NCBI GenBank assembly: GCA_003532515.1
Contig: DOEX01000100.1
Coordinates: forward strand, 1-6,241
DNA length: 6,241 bases
Direction: 5' to 3'
Source: Anaerolineaceae bacterium
GTDB lineage: Bacteria; Chloroflexota; Anaerolineae; Anaerolineales; Anaerolineaceae
The position numbers and the translations under genes are program-made. The notes below the pieces were generated by a model. That model had not been told where the DNA came from, searched no databases, and saw nothing but the letters and a program-made list of their open reading frames with translations. Positions 5,965-6,241 of the stretch are shown piece after piece. Numbering within the stretch: position 1 is the stretch's first letter; each line of letters begins with the position of its first letter.

Positions 5965-6033
5965 GTCATCCTGAGTCTTTTTTGCGAAGGATCTCAGTTT
6001 TATTCGTGAAGATTCTTCACTTCGTTCAGAATG
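5965..6033. repeat. Imperfect long inverted repeat, probable dispersed intergenic element
   Basis: The left arm at 5967-5994 begins CATCCTGAG and ends GAAGGATCT; the right arm at 6010-6033 (AGATTCTTC...TTCAGAATG) is its approximate reverse complement, so both arms read CATYCTGA...GAAGRATCT from outside inwards. A spacer of about 15 bases separates them. Elements with CATTCTGA...GAAGAATCT ends are familiar to me as repeated intergenic hairpins in several environmental bacteria, including Chloroflexota; whether this one is repeated in its own genome cannot be seen here. It has no coding potential and lies between two convergent genes. Confidence 0.65.
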
Positions 6034-6050
6034 CTAAAAAACTGCCGGTA

Positions 6051-6081
6051 GAAAAACCGGGTTGCGTATGTCAACCCGGTT
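6051..6081 (-). terminator. Intrinsic terminator of the thrS gene (- strand)
   Basis: AACCGGGTTG (6055-6064) and CAACCCGGTT (6072-6081) form a perfect 10-bp stem with a 7-base loop. Read on the - strand, the stem ends in a T-run (complement of 6052-6056) followed by CTACC, the right orientation to end thrS transcription. It lies about 50 bases after the thrS stop. Confidence 0.85.
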
Positions 6082-6101
6082 AACTATTAATTTTCAGCTC
6101 T

Positions 6102-6122
6102 GGAACGCGCGGTGCACGTTCC
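6102..6122 (-). other. Hairpin just after the thrS stop codon
   Basis: On the - strand GGAACGTGC and GCGCGTTCC form a 9-bp stem with an ACC loop. The single non-Watson-Crick position is a G-U wobble on the - strand but a C-A mismatch on the + strand, which favours a structure in thrS mRNA. There is no T-run after it, so it may act as a 3' stabilising stem ahead of the true terminator. Confidence 0.5.
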
Positions 6123-6132
6123 CTACTTTCAG

Positions 6133-6241
6133 CTAAACTTTCCGCTCAATTTCATCCAGGGCGAGGGCAACAAAATCTTCCACGCTCATGGCACCGGGGT
6201 TTTCGCCACTGCGCCTGCGCAGGGCGACCTGACCGTCTTCC
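6133..6241 (-). CDS. thrS: Threonyl-tRNA synthetase, C-terminal end (partial)
   Basis: The - strand is open from the window edge to a TAG at 6133-6135, giving 35 residues: EDGQVALRRRSGENPGAMSVEDF, then a helix ending in DEIERKV. This matches the extreme C-terminus of class II threonyl-tRNA synthetases, where a G-x-V-A-[VL]-R-x-R-R/S-G strand of the anticodon-binding domain is followed by a G-[SA]-M-[DS]-V/L-x-E-x-[IV] helix (the E. coli ThrS end has VAVRTRRGKDLGSMDV). The enzyme charges tRNA-Thr in the cytoplasm. Only the last part of the HGTP anticodon domain is in the window; catalytic residues and start lie outside. It is convergent with the transporter operon and has its own terminator. 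Most likely thrS; a ThrS-like paralogue cannot be excluded from the tail alone. Confidence 0.83.
   Translation of the reverse strand, partial: EDGQVALRRRSGENPGAMSVEDFVALALDEIERKV

Noticed and set aside
5965..6033. CRISPR array or IS end
   Set aside because: There are only two inverted arms, with no regularly spaced direct repeats and no transposase fragment nearby.

Overview
The window looks like chromosomal DNA of a Chloroflexota bacterium, most likely Anaerolineae-like. This is inferred from the style of the lipoprotein (lipobox followed by a long Thr/Glu/Pro/Val linker), the moderate base composition and the type of intergenic inverted repeat; there is no rRNA or other decisive phylogenetic marker. 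It carries one complete ABC uptake system of the branched-chain amino acid (HAAT/Liv) family on the + strand, flanked by the ends of two other genes.

Layout. Positions 1-75 probably hold the last 24 codons of an unidentified upstream + strand gene. A short 61-bp gap carries a 14-bp palindrome, a weak promoter-like match and a good ribosome binding site. Positions 137-1528 encode the substrate-binding lipoprotein. The 264-bp gap that follows has an 11-bp perfect GC hairpin without a U-tract, several smaller inverted repeats, a weak AU hairpin with U7 and two weak promoter candidates. Then come four tightly packed genes: livG-type ATPase (1802-2572), livF-type ATPase (2569-3324, ATGA overlap), livH-type permease (3324-4814, TAATG overlap) and livM-type permease (4817-5908). 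A strong intrinsic terminator follows at 5930-5960. Next is an imperfect long inverted repeat (5965-6033), then a terminator facing the other way and the C-terminus of threonyl-tRNA synthetase on the - strand (6133-6241).

How the parts work together. The lipoprotein captures the solute outside the membrane, LivH and LivM form the channel heterodimer, and LivG and LivF form the ATPase heterodimer that drives import. The five-gene set is complete and every key motif is intact. The exact substrate (leucine/isoleucine/valine, another amino acid, an amide or urea) cannot be read from sequence alone; the LivG signature segment resembles the urea/amide branch as much as classical LivG.

The most unusual item is the LivH-type permease. 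At 496 residues it is well above the roughly 290-310 typical of the family. The excess is an in-frame block of about 150 residues, with about four extra hydrophobic segments, inserted between the conserved N-terminal NFAHG segment and the IRPL segment. I see no CRISPR, insertion sequence, tRNA, phage or defence genes in the window.
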